Below are positions 39,297 to 51,294 of a DNA stretch of 64,000 nucleotides, piece by piece; position 1 is the first letter of the stretch; the number at the start of each line of letters is the position of its first letter. The position numbers were made by a program, and so were the translations under genes. Below the pieces are notes generated by a model that had not been told where the DNA came from, did no database searches, and saw only the letters and a list, made by a program, of their open reading frames with translations. Source of the stretch: Chamaelirium japonicum (lineage: Eukaryota; Streptophyta; Magnoliopsida; Liliales; Melanthiaceae); NCBI GenBank assembly GCA_947650365.1, contig CANTAL010000126.1, positions 744,001 through 808,000 on the forward strand, written 5' to 3'.

Positions 39297-40292
39297 GAAT
39301 GAATTAGAATGGATTGTATGAATGAATTAGAATGGATACATTCGTGCGAATGAATTAGAATGGATCATACGAATGAGTAAGAATGGATCGTACGAATGAA
39401 ATAGAATGGATTGTACGTATGAATTAGAATAAATCGTACAAATGAATTAGAATGGATCGTACGAATGAATTCGAATGGATCATACGAATGAATTAGAATG
39501 GATTGTGTGAAAGAATTAGAATGGATTGTATGAATGAATTAGAATAGATCGTATGAATGAATTAGAATGGATCGTACGAATGAATTAGAATGGATCGTAC
39601 GAATGAACTAGAATGGATACATTCGTGCGAATGAATTAGAATGGATCGTACGAAGGAATTAGAATGGATCATACGAATGAATTAGAATAGATCGTACGAA
39701 TGAATTAGAATAGATCGTACGAAGGAATTAGAATGGATCGTACGAATGAATTAGAATGGATATATTCGTGCAAATGAATTAGAATGGATCGTATGAATGT
39801 ATTAGAATGGATCGTACGAATGAATTAGAATGGATTCGTACGAATGAATTAGAATGGATACATTCGTGCGAATAAATTAGAATGGATCATACGAATGAAT
39901 TAGAATGGATCGTACAAATTAATTAGAATGGATATATTCGTGCAAATGAATTAGACTGGATCGTATGAATGTATTAGAATGGATCGTATGAGTGAATTAG
40001 ATAGGATCTTACGAATGAATTAGAATGGATCGTACGAATGAATTAGAATGGATCGTACGAATGAATTAGAATGGGTACATTCGTGCGAATGAATTAGAAT
40101 GGATACATTCGTGCGAAAGAATTAGAATAGATCGTATGAATGAATTAGAATGGATCCTATGAATGAATTAGAATGGATCGTGCGAATGAATTAGAATGGA
40201 TCGTACGAATGAATTAGAATAGATCGTACGAATGAATTAGAATGGATCGTGTGAAAGAATTAGAATGGATTGTATGAATGATTTAGAATGAA
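39267..40292 (-). repeat. Satellite block 52 (-)
   Basis: It contains a GGATTCGTACG unit near 39833 (reverse of GTACGAATCC), several ATATTCGTGCAAATG forms and adjacent 28-bp units (40073-40120). It ends at GAATTC 40290-40295. Confidence 0.92.
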
Positions 40293-40698
40293 TTCGTACG
40301 ATCTATTCGAATTCATTCGCACGATCCATTCTTATTCATTCATACGATCCATTCTAATTCATTCATACAATCCGTTCTAATTCTTTCACACGATCCATTC
40401 TAATTCATTCGTAGGATCCATTCTAATTCATTCGTACAATCTATTCTATTTCATTCGTACGATCCATTCTTACTCATTCGTATGATCCATTCTAATTCAT
40501 TCGTACGATCCATTCTAATTCATTTGTACGATCCATTCTTATTCATTCGTACAATCCATTCTATTTCATTCGTACGATCCATTCTTACACATTCGTATAA
40601 TCCATTCTAATTCATTCGCACGAATGTATCCATTCTAATTCATTCATACAATCCATTCTAATTCATTCCGTACGATCCATTCTAATTCATTCGTACGA
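40293..40698 (+). repeat. Satellite block 53 (+)
   Basis: Its variant order resembles block 5 at the same place after a GAATTC switch. It ends at the centre of a 60-bp palindrome. Confidence 0.92.
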
Positions 40699-40728
40699 TC
40701 GTACGAATGAATTAGAATGGATCGTACG
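40669..40728. repeat. 60-bp perfect palindrome at a +/- switch
   Basis: Halves 40669-40698 and 40699-40728 match exactly around CGATCG. The pair 40668/40729 fails. Unlike the copies at 4818 and 39237, the right flank here (AATAAATTAG, ATTGTGCG) is different. Confidence 0.95.
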
Positions 40729-41034
40729 AATAAATTAGATTAGATTGTGCGAATGAATTAGAATGGATCGTACGAATGAATTAGAATGGATCGTACGAAT
40801 AAATTAGAATGGATAGATTCGTCCGAATGAATTAGAATAGATCATACGAATGAGTAAGAATGGATCGTACGAATGAAATAGAATAGATTGTACGAATGAA
40901 TTAGAATGGATCCTACGAATGAATTAGAATGGATCGTGTGAAAGAATTAGAATGGATTGTATGAATGAATTAGAATGGATCGTATGAATAAATTAGAATG
41001 GATCGTGCGAATGAATTCAAATGGATCGTACGAA
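40699..41034 (-). repeat. Satellite block 54 (-)
   Basis: A short block ending GTGCGAATGAATTC, GGATCGTACGAATTC. The GAATTC at 41032-41037 is the reverse-complement form of the common switch. Confidence 0.92.
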
Positions 41035-41935
41035 TTCATTCTAATTCATTCATACAATCCATTCTAATTCTTTCACACGATCCATTCTAATTCATTTGTA
41101 CGTTCCATTCTAATTCATTAGCATGATCCATGCTAATTCATTCGTTCGATCAATTCTAATTCATTAGCACGATCCATTCTAATTCATTCGTACGATCCAT
41201 TCTAATTCATTCGCACGATCCATTCTAATTCATTCATAGGATCCATTCTAATTCATTCATATGATCTATTCTAATTCTTTCGCACGAATGTATCCATTCT
41301 AATTCATTCGCACGAATGTATCCATTCTAATTCATTCGTACGATCCATTCTAATTCATTCGTACGATCCATTCGAATTCATTCGCACGATCCATTCTAAT
41401 TCATTCATATGATCCATTCTAATTCATTCATACAATCCATTCTAATTCTTTCACACGATCCATTCTAATTCATTCGTACAATCCATTCTAATTCATTCGT
41501 ACAATCCATTCTATTTCATTCGTACGATCCATTGTTACTCATTCGTATGATCCATTCTAATTCATTCGTACGATCCATTCTAATTCATTCGTACGATCCA
41601 TTCTAATTCCTTCGTACGATCCAATCTAATTCATTCGTAGGATCCATTCTAATTCATTCGTACGATCCATTCTAATTCATTCGTAAGATCCATTCTAATT
41701 CATTCGTACGATCCATTCTAATTCATTCATACGATCCATTCTAATTCATTCGCACGAATATATCCATTCTAGTTCATTCGTACGATCAGTTCTAATTCAT
41801 TCACAAAATCTATTCTAATTCATTCATACGATCCATACGATCCATTCTAATTCATTCACACGAATGTATCCATTCTAATTTAATTCATACAATCCATTCT
41901 AATTCTTTCACACGAATCCATTCTAATTCATTCAC
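41035..41935 (+). repeat. Satellite block 55 (+)
   Basis: It has a TTCGTTCGATC unit and adjacent 28-bp units near 41285-41340, mirroring the '-' cassette before GAATTC switches. The CAGTTC marker is at 41787, followed by a shortened CATACGATCCATACGATCC (also at 42890). Confidence 0.92.
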
Positions 41936-41978
41936 ACGAATGGATTCGTGTGAAAGAATTAGAATGGATTGTATGAAT
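41883..41978. repeat. Inverted repeat, 38-bp arms with 20-bp spacer
   Basis: Arms 41883-41920 and 41941-41978 are exact reverse complements that include the CTTTCACACGAATCC unit. The spacer 41921-41940 itself ends in CACACGAA, so a shorter foldback CACACGAAT/ATTCGTGTG also fits. This is the only switch seen with a monomer-sized spacer. Confidence 0.92.
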
Positions 41979-42129
41979 GAATTAGAATGGATCGTATGAA
42001 TGAATTAGAATGGATCGTACGAATGAAATAGAATAGATTGTACGAATGAATTAGAATGGATCCTACGAATGAATTAGAATAGATCGTGTGAAAGAATTAG
42101 AATGGATTGTATGAATGAATTAGAATGAA
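41936..42129 (-). repeat. Satellite block 56 (-), 194 bp
   Basis: It runs from the inverted repeat to GAATTC 42127-42132, with GTGTGAAAG twice (41948 and 42079). Confidence 0.92.
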
Positions 42130-43153
42130 TTCGTACGATCCATTTAATTCATTCGCACGATCCATTCTAATTCATTCATACGATCCATTCTAATTCATTC
42201 ATACAATCCATTCTAATTCTTTCACACGATCCATTCTAATTCATTCGTAGGATCCATTCTAATTCATTCGTACAATCTATTCTATTTCATTCGTACGATC
42301 CATTCTTACTCATTCGTATGATCCATTCTAATTCATTCGGACGAATGTATCCATTCTAAGTTATTCGTACGATCCATTCTAATTCATTCGTACGATCCAT
42401 TCTAATTCATTCGTACGATCCATTCTTACTCATTCGTATGATCCATTCTAATTCATTCGTACGATCCATTCTAATTCATTCGTACGATCGATTCTAATTC
42501 ATTCACACTATCCATTCTAATTCATTCGTACGATCCATTCTAATTCATTCGTATGATCCATTCTAATTTATTCGTTCAAATATATCCATTCTAATTCATT
42601 CCGTACGATCCATTCTAATTCATTCGTACGATCCATTCTAATTCATTCGTACGATCCATTCTAATTCATTCGTAAGATCCATTCTAATTCATTCGTACGA
42701 TCCATTCTAATTCATTCGTACGATCCATTCTAATTCATTCGCACGAATGTATCCATTCTAGTTCATTCATACGATCCATTCTAATTCATTCATGCAATCC
42801 ATTCTAATTCATTCGCCCGAATGTATCCATTCTAATTCATTCGTACGATCAGTTCTAATTCATTCACAAAATCTATTCTAATTCATTCATACGATCCATA
42901 CGATCCATTCTAATTCATTCACACGAATGTATCCATTCTAATTCATTCATACGATCCATTCTAATTCATTTGTACGATCCATTCTAATTCACTCATACGA
43001 TCCATTCTAATACATTCATACGATCCATTCTAATTCATTTGCACGAATATATCCATTCTAATTCATTCGTATGATCCATTCTAATTCCTTCGTACGATCC
43101 ATTCTAATTCATTCGTACGATCTATTCTAATTCATTCGTACGATCCATTTTAA
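42130..43153 (+). repeat. Satellite block 57 (+)
   Basis: After the switch the CGAATTC is shortened to CATTTAATTC (42140). The CAGTTC marker is at 42850, 1,063 bp after the one in block 55. It turns at TTTTAATTAGAATG near 43153. Confidence 0.92.
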
Positions 43154-44561
43154 TTAGAATGAAATAGAATGGATTGCACGAATAAATTAGAATGGATCGT
43201 ACGAATGAATTAGAATGGATCGTGTGAAAGAATTAGAATGGATTGTATGAATGAATTAGAATGGATCGTACGAATGAATTAGAATGGATCGTACGAAGGA
43301 ATTAGGATGGATCGTACGAATGAATTAGAATGGATCGTACGAATGAATTAGAATAGATCGTACGAATGAATTAGAATGGATCGTACGAAGGAATTAGAAT
43401 GGATCGTACGAATGAATTAGAATGGATCGTATGAATGAACTAGAATGGATACATTCGTGTGAATGAATTAGAATGGATCGTATGAATGAATTAGAATAGA
43501 TTTTGTGAATGAATTAGAACTGATCGTACGAATGAATTAGAATGGATACATTCGTGCGAATGAATTAGAATCGATTGTATGAATGAATTAGAATGGATCC
43601 TATGAATGAATTAGAATGGATCGTACGAATGAATTAGAATGGATACATTTGTGTGAATGAATTAGAATTGATCGTACGAATGAATTAGAATAGATCGTGC
43701 GAATGAATTAGAATGGATCGTACGAATGAATTAGAATGGATACATTCATGCGAATGAATTAGAATGGATATATTCGTGCGAAAGAATTAGAATAGATCGT
43801 ATGAATGAATTAGAATGGATCCTATGAATGAATTAGAATGGATCGTGCGAATGAATTAGAATGGATCATACGAATGAATTATAATGGATCGTGCTAATGA
43901 ATTAGAATTGATCGAACGAATGAATTAGCATGGATCGTGCTAATGAATTAGAATGGATCGTACGATTGAATTAGTATGGATCAAATGAATGAATTAGAAT
44001 GGTTACATTCATGCGAATGAATTAGAATGGATCGTACGAATGGATTAGAATGGATCGTACGAATGGATTACAATGGATACATTCGTGCGAATGAATTAGA
44101 ATGGATCGTACGAATGAATTAGAATGGATCATACGAATGAATTAGAATGGATCTTACGAAGGAATTAGAATGGATCGTATGAATGAATTAGAATGGATCG
44201 TACGAATGAATTAGAATGGATACATTCGTGCGAATGAATTAGAATGGACCGGATGAATGAATTAGAATGGATCGTACGAATGAATTAGAATGGATCGTAC
44301 AAATGAATTAGAATGGATCGTACGAATAAATTAGAATGGATACATTCGTCCGAATGAATTAGAATGGATCATACGAATGAGTAAGAATAGATCGTACGAA
44401 TGAAACAGAATAGATTGTACGAAGGAATTAGAATGGATCCTACGAATGAATTAGAATGGATCGTGTGAAAGAATTAGAATGGATTGTATGAATGAATTAG
44501 AATGGATCGTATAAATGAATTAGAATGGATCGTGCGAATGAATTCGAATGGATCGTACGAA
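43154..44561 (-). repeat. Satellite block 58 (-)
   Basis: It contains the reversed CAGTTC marker (43499-43522), the two-28-bp cassette with TTAGCATGG (43740-43935) and a GGATCAAATG/GGTTACATTCATGCG pair (43978-44010). It ends at GAATTC 44559-44564. Confidence 0.92.
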
Positions 44562-46499
44562 TTCATTCTAATTCATTCATACAATCCATTCTAATTCTTT
44601 CACACGATCCATTCTAATTCATGCGTACGTTCTATTCTAATTCATTAGCACGATCCATGCTAATTCATTCGTTCGATCAATTCTAATTTATTAGCACGAT
44701 CCATTCTAATTCATTCGTACGATCCATTCTAATTCATTCGCACGATCCATTCTAATTCATTCATAGGATCGATTCTAATTTATTCATACGATCTATTCTA
44801 ATTCTTTCGCACGAATGTATCCATTCTAATTCATTCGCACGAATGTATCCATTCTAATCCATTCGTACGATCCATTCTAATCCATTCGTACGATCCATTC
44901 TAATTCATTCACATGAATGTAACCATTCTAATTCATTCATTTGATCCATTCTAATTCATTCGTACGATCCATTCTAATTCATTCGTCCGATCCATTCTAA
45001 TTCATTCGCACGAATGTATCCATTCTAAACCATTCATACGATCCATTCTAATTTATTCGTACGATCCATTCTAATTCATTCGTAAGATCCATTCTAATTC
45101 ATTCGTACGATCCATTCTAATTTATTCGTACGATCCATTCTAATTCATTCGTAAGATCCATTCTAATTCATTCGTACGATCCATTCTAATTCATTCGTAC
45201 GATCCATTCTAATTCATTCGCACGAATGTATCCATTCTAGTTCATTCGTACGATCCATTCTAATTCATTCGTACGATCCATTCTAATTCATTCGCATGAT
45301 CCATTCCAATTCATTCGTACGATCCATTCTAATTCATTCATACGATCCATTCTAATTCATTCGTACGATCCATTCTAATTCATTCGCACAAATGTATCCA
45401 TTCTAATTCATTCGTATGATCCATTCTAAATCATTCGTACGATCCATTCTAATTCATTCGTAAGATCCATTCTAATTCATTCGTACGATCCATTCTAATT
45501 CATTCGTACGATCCATTCTAATTCATTCGCACGAATGTATCCATTCTAGTTCATTCGTACGATCCATTCTAATTCATTCGTACGATCCATTCTAATTCAT
45601 TCGCACGATCCATTCCAATTCATTCGTACGATCCATTCTAATTCATTCATACGATCCATTCTAATTCATTCGTACGATACATTCTAATTCATTCGCACAA
45701 ATGTATCCATTCTAATTCATTCGTATGATCCATTCTAATTCATTCGTACGATCCATTCTAATTCTTTCACACGATCCATTTTAATTCATTCGTACGATCC
45801 ATTCTAATTCATTCCCACGATCCATTCTAATTCATTCGTACGATCCATTCTAATTCATTCATACGATCCATTCTAATTCATTCGTACGATCCATTCTAAT
45901 TCATTCGCACAAATGTATCCATTCTAATTCATTCGTACGATCCATTCTAATTCATTCGCACGATCCATTCTAATTCATTCGTACGATCCATTCTAATTCA
46001 TTCGCACGATTTGTTCTTATTCATTCGCACAATCCATTCTAATTCATTCGCACGAATGTATCCATTCTAATTCATTCGTACGATCCATTCTAATTCATTC
46101 GTACGATCCATTCTAATTCATTCATATGATCCATTCTAATTAATTCGTATGATCCATTCTAATTCATTCGTACGATCCATTCTAATTCATTCATACAATC
46201 CATTCTAATTCATTCTTACGATCCATTCTAATTCACTCATACGATCCATTCTAATACATTCATACGATCCATTCTAATTCATTTGCACGAATATATCCAT
46301 TCAAATTCATTCGTACGATCCATTCTAATTCCTTCGTACGATCCATTCTAATTCATTCGTACGATCTATTCTAATTCATTCGTACGATCCATTCTAATTC
46401 ATTCGTACGATCCATTCTAATTCCTTCGTACGATCCATTCTAATTCATTCGTACGATCCATTCTAATTCATTCGTACAATCTATTCTAATTCATTCGTA
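44562..46499 (+). repeat. Satellite block 59 (+)
   Basis: Two TAGTTC-led modules begin near 45229 and 45531, about 300 bp apart. CTTATT is near 46017, and CACTCATAC/TAATACATTC follow. It ends on CATTCGTACAAATG (46492-46505). Confidence 0.93.
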
Positions 46500-48171
46500 C
46501 AAATGGATACATTCGTGTGAATGAATTAGAATGGATCGTACGAATGAGTAAGAATGGATCGTACGAATGAAATAGAATGGATTGCACGAATGAATTAGAA
46601 TGGATCGTACGAATGAATTAGAATGGATCGTGTGAAAGAATTAGAATGGATCGTACGAATGAATTAGAATGGATCATGCGAATGAATTAGAATAGATCGT
46701 ACGAATGAATTAGAATGGATCGTACGAAGGAATTAGAATGGATCGTACGAATGAATTAGAATGGATATATTCGTGCAAATGAATTAGAATGGATCATACG
46801 AATGAGTAAGAATGGATCGTACGAATGAAATAGAATAGATTGTACGAATGAATTAGAATGGATCCTATGAATGAATTAGAATAGATCGTGTGAAAGAATT
46901 AGAATGGATTGTATGAATGAATTAGAATGGATCGTACGAATGAATTAGAATGGATCGTACGAAGGAATTAGAATGGATCATGCGAATGAATTAGAATGGA
47001 TCGTACGAATGAATTAGAATAGATCGTACGAATGAATTAAAATGGATCATACGAAGGAATTAGAATGGATCGTACGAATGAATTCGAATGGATACATTCG
47101 TGCGAATGAATTAGAATGGATCGTGCGAATCAATTAGACTGGATCGTGCGAATGAATAAGAATAGATCATACAAATGAATTAGAATGGATCGTATGAATT
47201 AATTAGAATTGATACATTCGTGCGAATGAATTAGAATGGATTGTATGAATGAATTAGAATCGATCGTACGAATGAATTAGAATGGATCATACGAATTAAT
47301 TAGAATGGATCATACGAATGAATTAGAATGGATCGTACGAATGAATTAGAATGGATCGTACGAATGAATTAGAATGGATACATTCGTGCGAATAAATTAG
47401 AATGGATTGTGCGAATGAATAAGAACAGATCGTGCGAATGAATTAGAATGGATCATACGAATGAATTAGAATGGATCGTGTGAATGAATTAGAATGGATC
47501 GTACGAATGAATTAGAATGGATACATTTGTGCGAATGAATTAGAATGGATCGTACGGATGAATTACTATGGATCGTATGAATGAATTAGAATGGATCGTA
47601 CGAATGAATTAGAATGGATCGTGCGAATGAATTAGAATGGATCGTACGAATGAATTAGAATGGATCGTACGAATGAACTAGAATGGATACATTCGTGCGA
47701 ATGAATTAGAATGGATCGTACGAATGAATTAGAATGGATCGTACGAATGAATTAGAATGGATCTTACGAATGAATTAGAATGGATCGTACGAATAAATTA
47801 GAATGGATCGTACGAATGAATTAGAATGGATACATTCGTGCGAATGAATTAGAATGGATCGGACGAATGAATTAGAATGGATCGTACGAATGAATTAGAA
47901 TGGATCGTACGAATGAATTAGAATTGATCGTACGAATAAATTAGAATGGATACATTCGTCCGAATGATTTAGAATGGATCATACGAATGAGTAAGAATGG
48001 ATCGTATGAATGAAATAGAATAGATTGTACGAATGAATTAGAATGGATCCTACGAATGAATTAGAATGGATCGTGTGAAAGAATTAGAATGGATTGTATG
48101 AATGAATTAGAATGGATCGTATGAATGAATTAGAATGGATCGTGCGAATGAATTCGAATGGATCGTACGAA
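46500..48171 (-). repeat. Satellite block 60 (-)
   Basis: It includes the AATAAGAACAGATCG marker near 47418, and GAACTAG followed by a 28-bp unit (47675-47700). It ends at GAATTC 48169-48174. Confidence 0.93.
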
Positions 48172-48533
48172 TTCATTCTAATTCATTCATACAATCCATT
48201 CTAATTCTTTCACACGATCTATTCTAATTCATTCGTAGGATCCATTCTAATTCATTCGTACAATCTATTCTATTTCATTCCTACGATCCATTCTAATTCA
48301 TTCGGACGAATGTATCCATTCTAATTTATTCGTACGATCCATTCTAATTCATTCGTACGATCCATTCTAATTCATTAGTACGATCCATTCTAATTCATTC
48401 GTCCGATCCATTCTAATTCATTCGCACGAATGTATCCATTCTAATTCATTCGTACGGTCCATTCTAATTCATTCGCACAATCCATTCTATTTCATTCGTA
48501 CGATCCATTCTTACTCATTCGTATGATCCATTA
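48172..48533 (+). repeat. Satellite block 61 (+)
   Basis: It contains TAGGATCC, CGGACG, CGTCCG and CGTACGGTCC, and ends in TCCATTATGGA (48527-48537). This is the same order as the left part of the 1,075-bp duplication. Confidence 0.92.
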
Positions 48534-48880
48534 TGGATACATTCGTGCGAATGAATTAGAATGGATCATACGAATGAGTAAGAATGGATCGTACGAATGA
48601 AATAGAATGGATTGTGCGAATGAATTAGAATGGATCGTACGAATGAATTATAATGGATCGTGTGAAAGAATTAGAATGGATTGTATGAATGAATTAGAAT
48701 AGATCGTATGAATGAATTAGAATGGATCGTACGAATGAATTAGAATGGATCGTACGAATGAACTAGAATGGATACATTCGTGCGAATGAATTAGAATGGA
48801 TCTTACGAATGAAATAGAATGGATGGTACGAATGAATTAGAATGGATCTTACGAATGAATTAGAATGGATCGGACGAATG
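48534..48880 (-). repeat. Satellite block 62 (-), 347 bp
   Basis: Same length and same end types as block 2 (2844-3190), so blocks 1-3 and 61-63 look like distant copies of one segment. It ends at GCACGATCCATGC (48880-48892). Confidence 0.92.
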
Positions 48881-49336
48881 CACGATCCATGCTAATTCAT
48901 TCGTTCGATCAATTCTAATTCATTAGCACGATCCATTCTAATTCATTCGTACGATCCATTCTAATTCTTTCGCACGATCCATTCTAATTCATTCGTACGA
49001 TCCATTCTAATTCTTTCACACGATCCATTCTAATTCATTCGTACGATCCATTCTAATTCATTCGTACGATCCATTCTAATTCATTCGTACGATCTACTCT
49101 AATTCATTCGTACGATCCATTCTAATTCATTCGTACGATCCATTCTAATTCCTTCGTACGATCCATTCTAATTCATTCATACAATCCATTCTAATTCTTT
49201 CACACGATCCATTCTAATTCATTCGTACGATCCATTCTAATTCATTCGTGCAATCCATTCTATTTCATTCGTACGATCCATTCTTACTCATTCGTACGAT
49301 CCATTCAAATTTATTCACACGAATGTATCCATTCGT
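48881..49336 (+). repeat. Satellite block 63 (+)
   Basis: Counterpart of block 3: it starts CCATGC, TTCGTTCGATC and ends on a mutated CATTCGTACAAATG (49330-49343). Confidence 0.92.
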
Positions 49337-50152
49337 ACAAATGAATTAGAATAGATTGTATGAATGAATTAGAATGGATCGTACGAATGAATTAGAATGG
49401 ATCGTATGAATGAATTAGAATGGATCGTGCGAATGAATTAGAATGGATCGTGCGAATGAATTAGAATGGATCGTACGAATGAATTAGAATGGATCGTACG
49501 AATGAACTAGAATGGATACATTCGTGCGAATGAATTAGAATGGATCGTACGAATGAATTAGAATGGATCATACGAATGAATTAGAATGGATCATACGAAT
49601 GAATTAGAGTGGATCATACGAATGAATTAGAATGGATCATATGAATGAGTAAGAATGGATCGTACGAATGAAATAGAATGGATTGTACGAATGAATTAGA
49701 ATGGATCGTACGAATGAATTAGAATGGATCGTGTGAAAGAATTAGAATGGATTGTATGAATGAATTAGAATGGATCATATGAATGAATTAGAATGGATCG
49801 TGCGAATGAATTCGAATGGATCGTACGAATGAATTAGAATGGATCGTACGAATGAATTAGAATGGATACATTCGTGCGAATGAATTAGAATGGATACATT
49901 CGTGCGAAAGATTTAGAATAGATCGTATGAATGAATTAGAATGGATCCTATGAATGAATTAGAATGGATCGTGCGAATGAATTAGAATGGATCGTATGAA
50001 TGAATTAGAATGGATCGTGCTAATGAATTAGAATTGTTCGAACGAATGAATTAGCATGGATCGTGCTAATGAATTAGAATGGAACGTACGAATGAATTAG
50101 AATGGATCGTGTGAAAGAATTAGAATGGATTGTATGAATGAATTAGAATGAA
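49337..50152 (-). repeat. Satellite block 64 (-), 816 bp
   Basis: The same length as block 4 (3625-4440, 816 bp) and with the same terminal cassette, ending at GAATTC 50150-50155. Confidence 0.92.
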
Positions 50153-51294
50153 TTCGTACGATCCATTCGAATTCATTCGCACGATCCATTCTATTTCATT
50201 CATACGATCCATTCTAATTCATTCATACAATCCATTCTTATTCTTTCACACGATCCATTCTAATTCATTATTAGGATCCATTCTAATTCATTCGTACAAT
50301 CTATTCTATTTCATTCGTACGATCCATTCTTACTCATTCGTATGATCCATTCTAATTCATTCGGACGATTGTATCCATTCTAATTTATTCGTACGATCCA
50401 TTCTAATTCATTCGTACGATCCATTCTAATTCATTCGTACGATCCATTCTAATTCATTCGTCCGATCCATTCTAATTCATTCACATGAATGTATCCATTC
50501 TAATTCATTCGTACGATCCATTCTAATTCATTCGTACGATCTATTCTAATTCATTCGTAAGATCCATTCTAATTCATTCATACGATCCATTCTAATCATT
50601 CGTACGATCCATTCTAATTCATTCGCACGAATGTATCCATTCTAGTTCATTCGTACGATCCATTCTAATTCATTCGTACGATCCATTCAAATTCATTCGT
50701 TCGATCTATTCTAATTCATTCATACGATCCATTCTAATTCATTCGTACGATCCATTCTAATTCATTCACACAAATGTATCGATTCTAATTCATTCGTATG
50801 ATCCATTCTAATTCATTCGCACGATCCATTCTAATTCATTCGTACGATCCATTCTAATTCATTCGCACGATCTGTTCTTATTCATTCGCACAATCCATTC
50901 TAATTCATTCGCACGAATGTATCCATTCTAATTCATTCATACGATCCATTCTAATTCATTCGTACGATCCATTCTAATTCACTCATACGATCCATTCTAA
51001 TACATTCATACGATCCATTCTAATTCATTTGCACGAATATATCCATTCTAATTCTTTCGTACGATCCATTCTAATTCCTTCGTACGATCCATTCTAATTC
51101 ATTCCTACGATCTATTCTAATTCATTCGTACGATCCATTCTAATTCATTCGTATGATCCATTCTAATTCCTTCGTACGATCCATTCTAATTCATTCATAC
51201 GATCCATTCTAATTCCTTCGTACGATCCATTCTAATTCATTCGCACAATCTATTCTAATTCATTCGTACGATCCATTTTAATTCATTCGTACGA
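50153..51294 (+). repeat. Satellite block 65 (+)
   Basis: Counterpart of block 5 at its start, but longer. Open frame 50148-50345 (65 residues) crosses the switch and is not coding. CTGTTCTTATT is near 50872. It ends on CGATCG, with 16-bp perfect arms (51279-51310) and a longer imperfect match. Confidence 0.92.

Noticed and set aside
50148..50345. Open reading frame of 65 codons
   Set aside because: It starts in a '-' block and crosses the GAATTC switch into '+' units. Its residues are again the satellite repeat, and other GAATTC switches with nearly the same sequence lack the frame.
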